Below, piece by piece: positions 5,520 to 6,151 of a stretch of DNA of 6,151 nucleotides (its first letter is position 1; each line of letters starts with the position of its first letter). The stretch covers positions 1 to 6,151 of the forward strand of contig CAMHGU010000140.1 of the NCBI GenBank assembly GCA_946184715.1, given 5' to 3'. The DNA comes from an uncultured bacterium (GTDB lineage Bacteria; Bacteroidota; Bacteroidia; Bacteroidales; Muribaculaceae). The notes below the pieces were generated by a model that was given only the letters and a program-made list of their open reading frames with translations, was not told the origin of the DNA and did no database searches. The position numbers and the translations under genes were made by a program.

Positions 5520-6151
5520 TTAAATCACTTTGACGCTATCGGCACTCACCCAGCCCTGCTTGTCGCCGTCGGGGGTGACGAGCAGCCACATCTTGCCACC
5601 CGCGGCTTTATCGGCTCGCAACGAGTCGATGATATGTACCTTGCTGCCCTCACTCAAGGTAAAGGCGGCCGGAGCATCGGGGCGCGGATTGGCCGAGGTG
5701 TTCACTTGTGGCGCTATGACGATTGCCGCATCGCACGCGGTCCGGGCGCGGGCTTGCGCCAGAGCGGCAGTCAGCGCCACTCCGCCAGCCACAAGAGCTA
5801 CCAGCCCGGCAAAGAAGCCCACCTTACGCAGCCATGTAGTTGACGAGAAAAGATAACAGGCGGCGAGAGCCATAGCGAGGACGAAGGCCGCGATGCACAA
5901 AGCCGCCCAACCGTCGGTGGTCAATCGGTTGAGAAAGCGGTCGAGTCCTACGCTTACCACATCATTAGAATCGGCCACAGCCACATCGGGCAATTTGTTG
6001 CGCACGAAGGCCACATTGGCACGAGCCTCGGCATTGGTAGGGTCGAGCTTCAGCGCGCGCTCATACCACAGCAACGCCTCCCCTCGCCTATTCACACGGT
6101 AGCAGCAGTTGCCCATATTGTAGCAGGCGGCCGAAGAAGGGCCAGCCACCG
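5520..6151 (-). CDS. batE: BatE-like TPR/SH3 membrane protein, 5' end outside the window
   Basis: The C-terminal 210 or so residues of a protein whose start lies beyond base 6151; the GTG at 6149-6147 is in the middle of a TPR and is very probably an internal valine. Visible parts, numbered from that valine: TPR repeat at about 6-53 (CYNMGNCCYRVNRRGEALL, then WYERALKLDPTNAEA), two membrane segments at about 80-101 and 110-133, and a bacterial SH3-like domain at 162-209 ending in GWVSADSVKVI. This order fits BatE of the Bacteroides aerotolerance (bat) cluster, which usually follows batA-batD with their von Willebrand and BatD domains. The mechanism of Bat proteins is not settled; envelope or stress roles have been proposed. 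The name rests on architecture and should be confirmed by the genes to the right. The PAP2 gene follows after 16 bases. Confidence 0.78.
   Translation of the reverse strand, partial: VAGPSSAACYNMGNCCYRVNRRGEALLWYERALKLDPTNAEARANVAFVRNKLPDVAVADSNDVVSVGLDRFLNRLTTDGWAALCIAAFVLAMALAACYLFSSTTWLRKVGFFAGLVALVAGGVALTAALAQARARTACDAAIVIAPQVNTSANPRPDAPAAFTLSEGSKVHIIDSLRADKAAGGKMWLLVTPDGDKQGWVSADSVKVI

Noticed and set aside
4922..5533. Open frame of 203 codons on the plus strand
   Set aside because: It is antisense to the PAP2 gene, which carries three intact catalytic motifs; the product is rich in H, R and E with no domain.
6147..6149. GTG as the start of the BatE-like gene
   Set aside because: It falls inside a TPR repeat, and the frame stays open to the window edge, so the real start lies outside.

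Overview
The window looks like a stretch of a Bacteroidales chromosome, perhaps a gut lineage such as Muribaculaceae or Bacteroidaceae. The clues are a TonB-dependent receptor plus PnuC-type permease under a TPP riboswitch, a Bacteroidetes-type -7 element (TAnnTTTG), a BatE-like TPR/SH3 membrane protein, and the lack of Shine-Dalgarno sequences before the start codons. The family-level placement is inference. All six protein genes lie on the minus strand, so they are transcribed from the right edge towards the left.

In transcription order the layout is as follows. (1) 6151-5504: the 3' part of a BatE-like gene, cut by the window edge, followed after 16 bases by a PAP2-family membrane phosphatase gene (5503-4808). 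The two probably share a transcript. (2) A 110-base spacer holds a candidate promoter and an 8-base direct repeat. It precedes a small helix-turn-helix gene (4697-4434) and, 61 bases further on, a universal-stress-protein gene with an extra N-terminal domain (4372-3278). (3) A 165-base spacer holds a small hairpin, a good Bacteroidetes promoter and a TPP riboswitch. It precedes an outer-membrane TonB-dependent receptor gene (3112-863), followed after only 2 bases by a PnuC/PnuT-type inner-membrane permease gene (860-264). (4) 263-1: a non-coding tail with a likely terminator for this operon and a striking palindromic repeat of about 196 bases.

The best supported functional story is thiamine uptake. 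When thiamine pyrophosphate is scarce, the riboswitch should allow synthesis of the receptor, which brings thiamine across the outer membrane, and of the permease, which brings it across the inner membrane. No thiamine pyrophosphokinase gene follows the permease within the window; the operon seems to end at a terminator-like hairpin.

Most of the window is ordinary. The part least explained by known genes is the nested inverted repeat at 1-196. I do not see a clearly new system of genes here.
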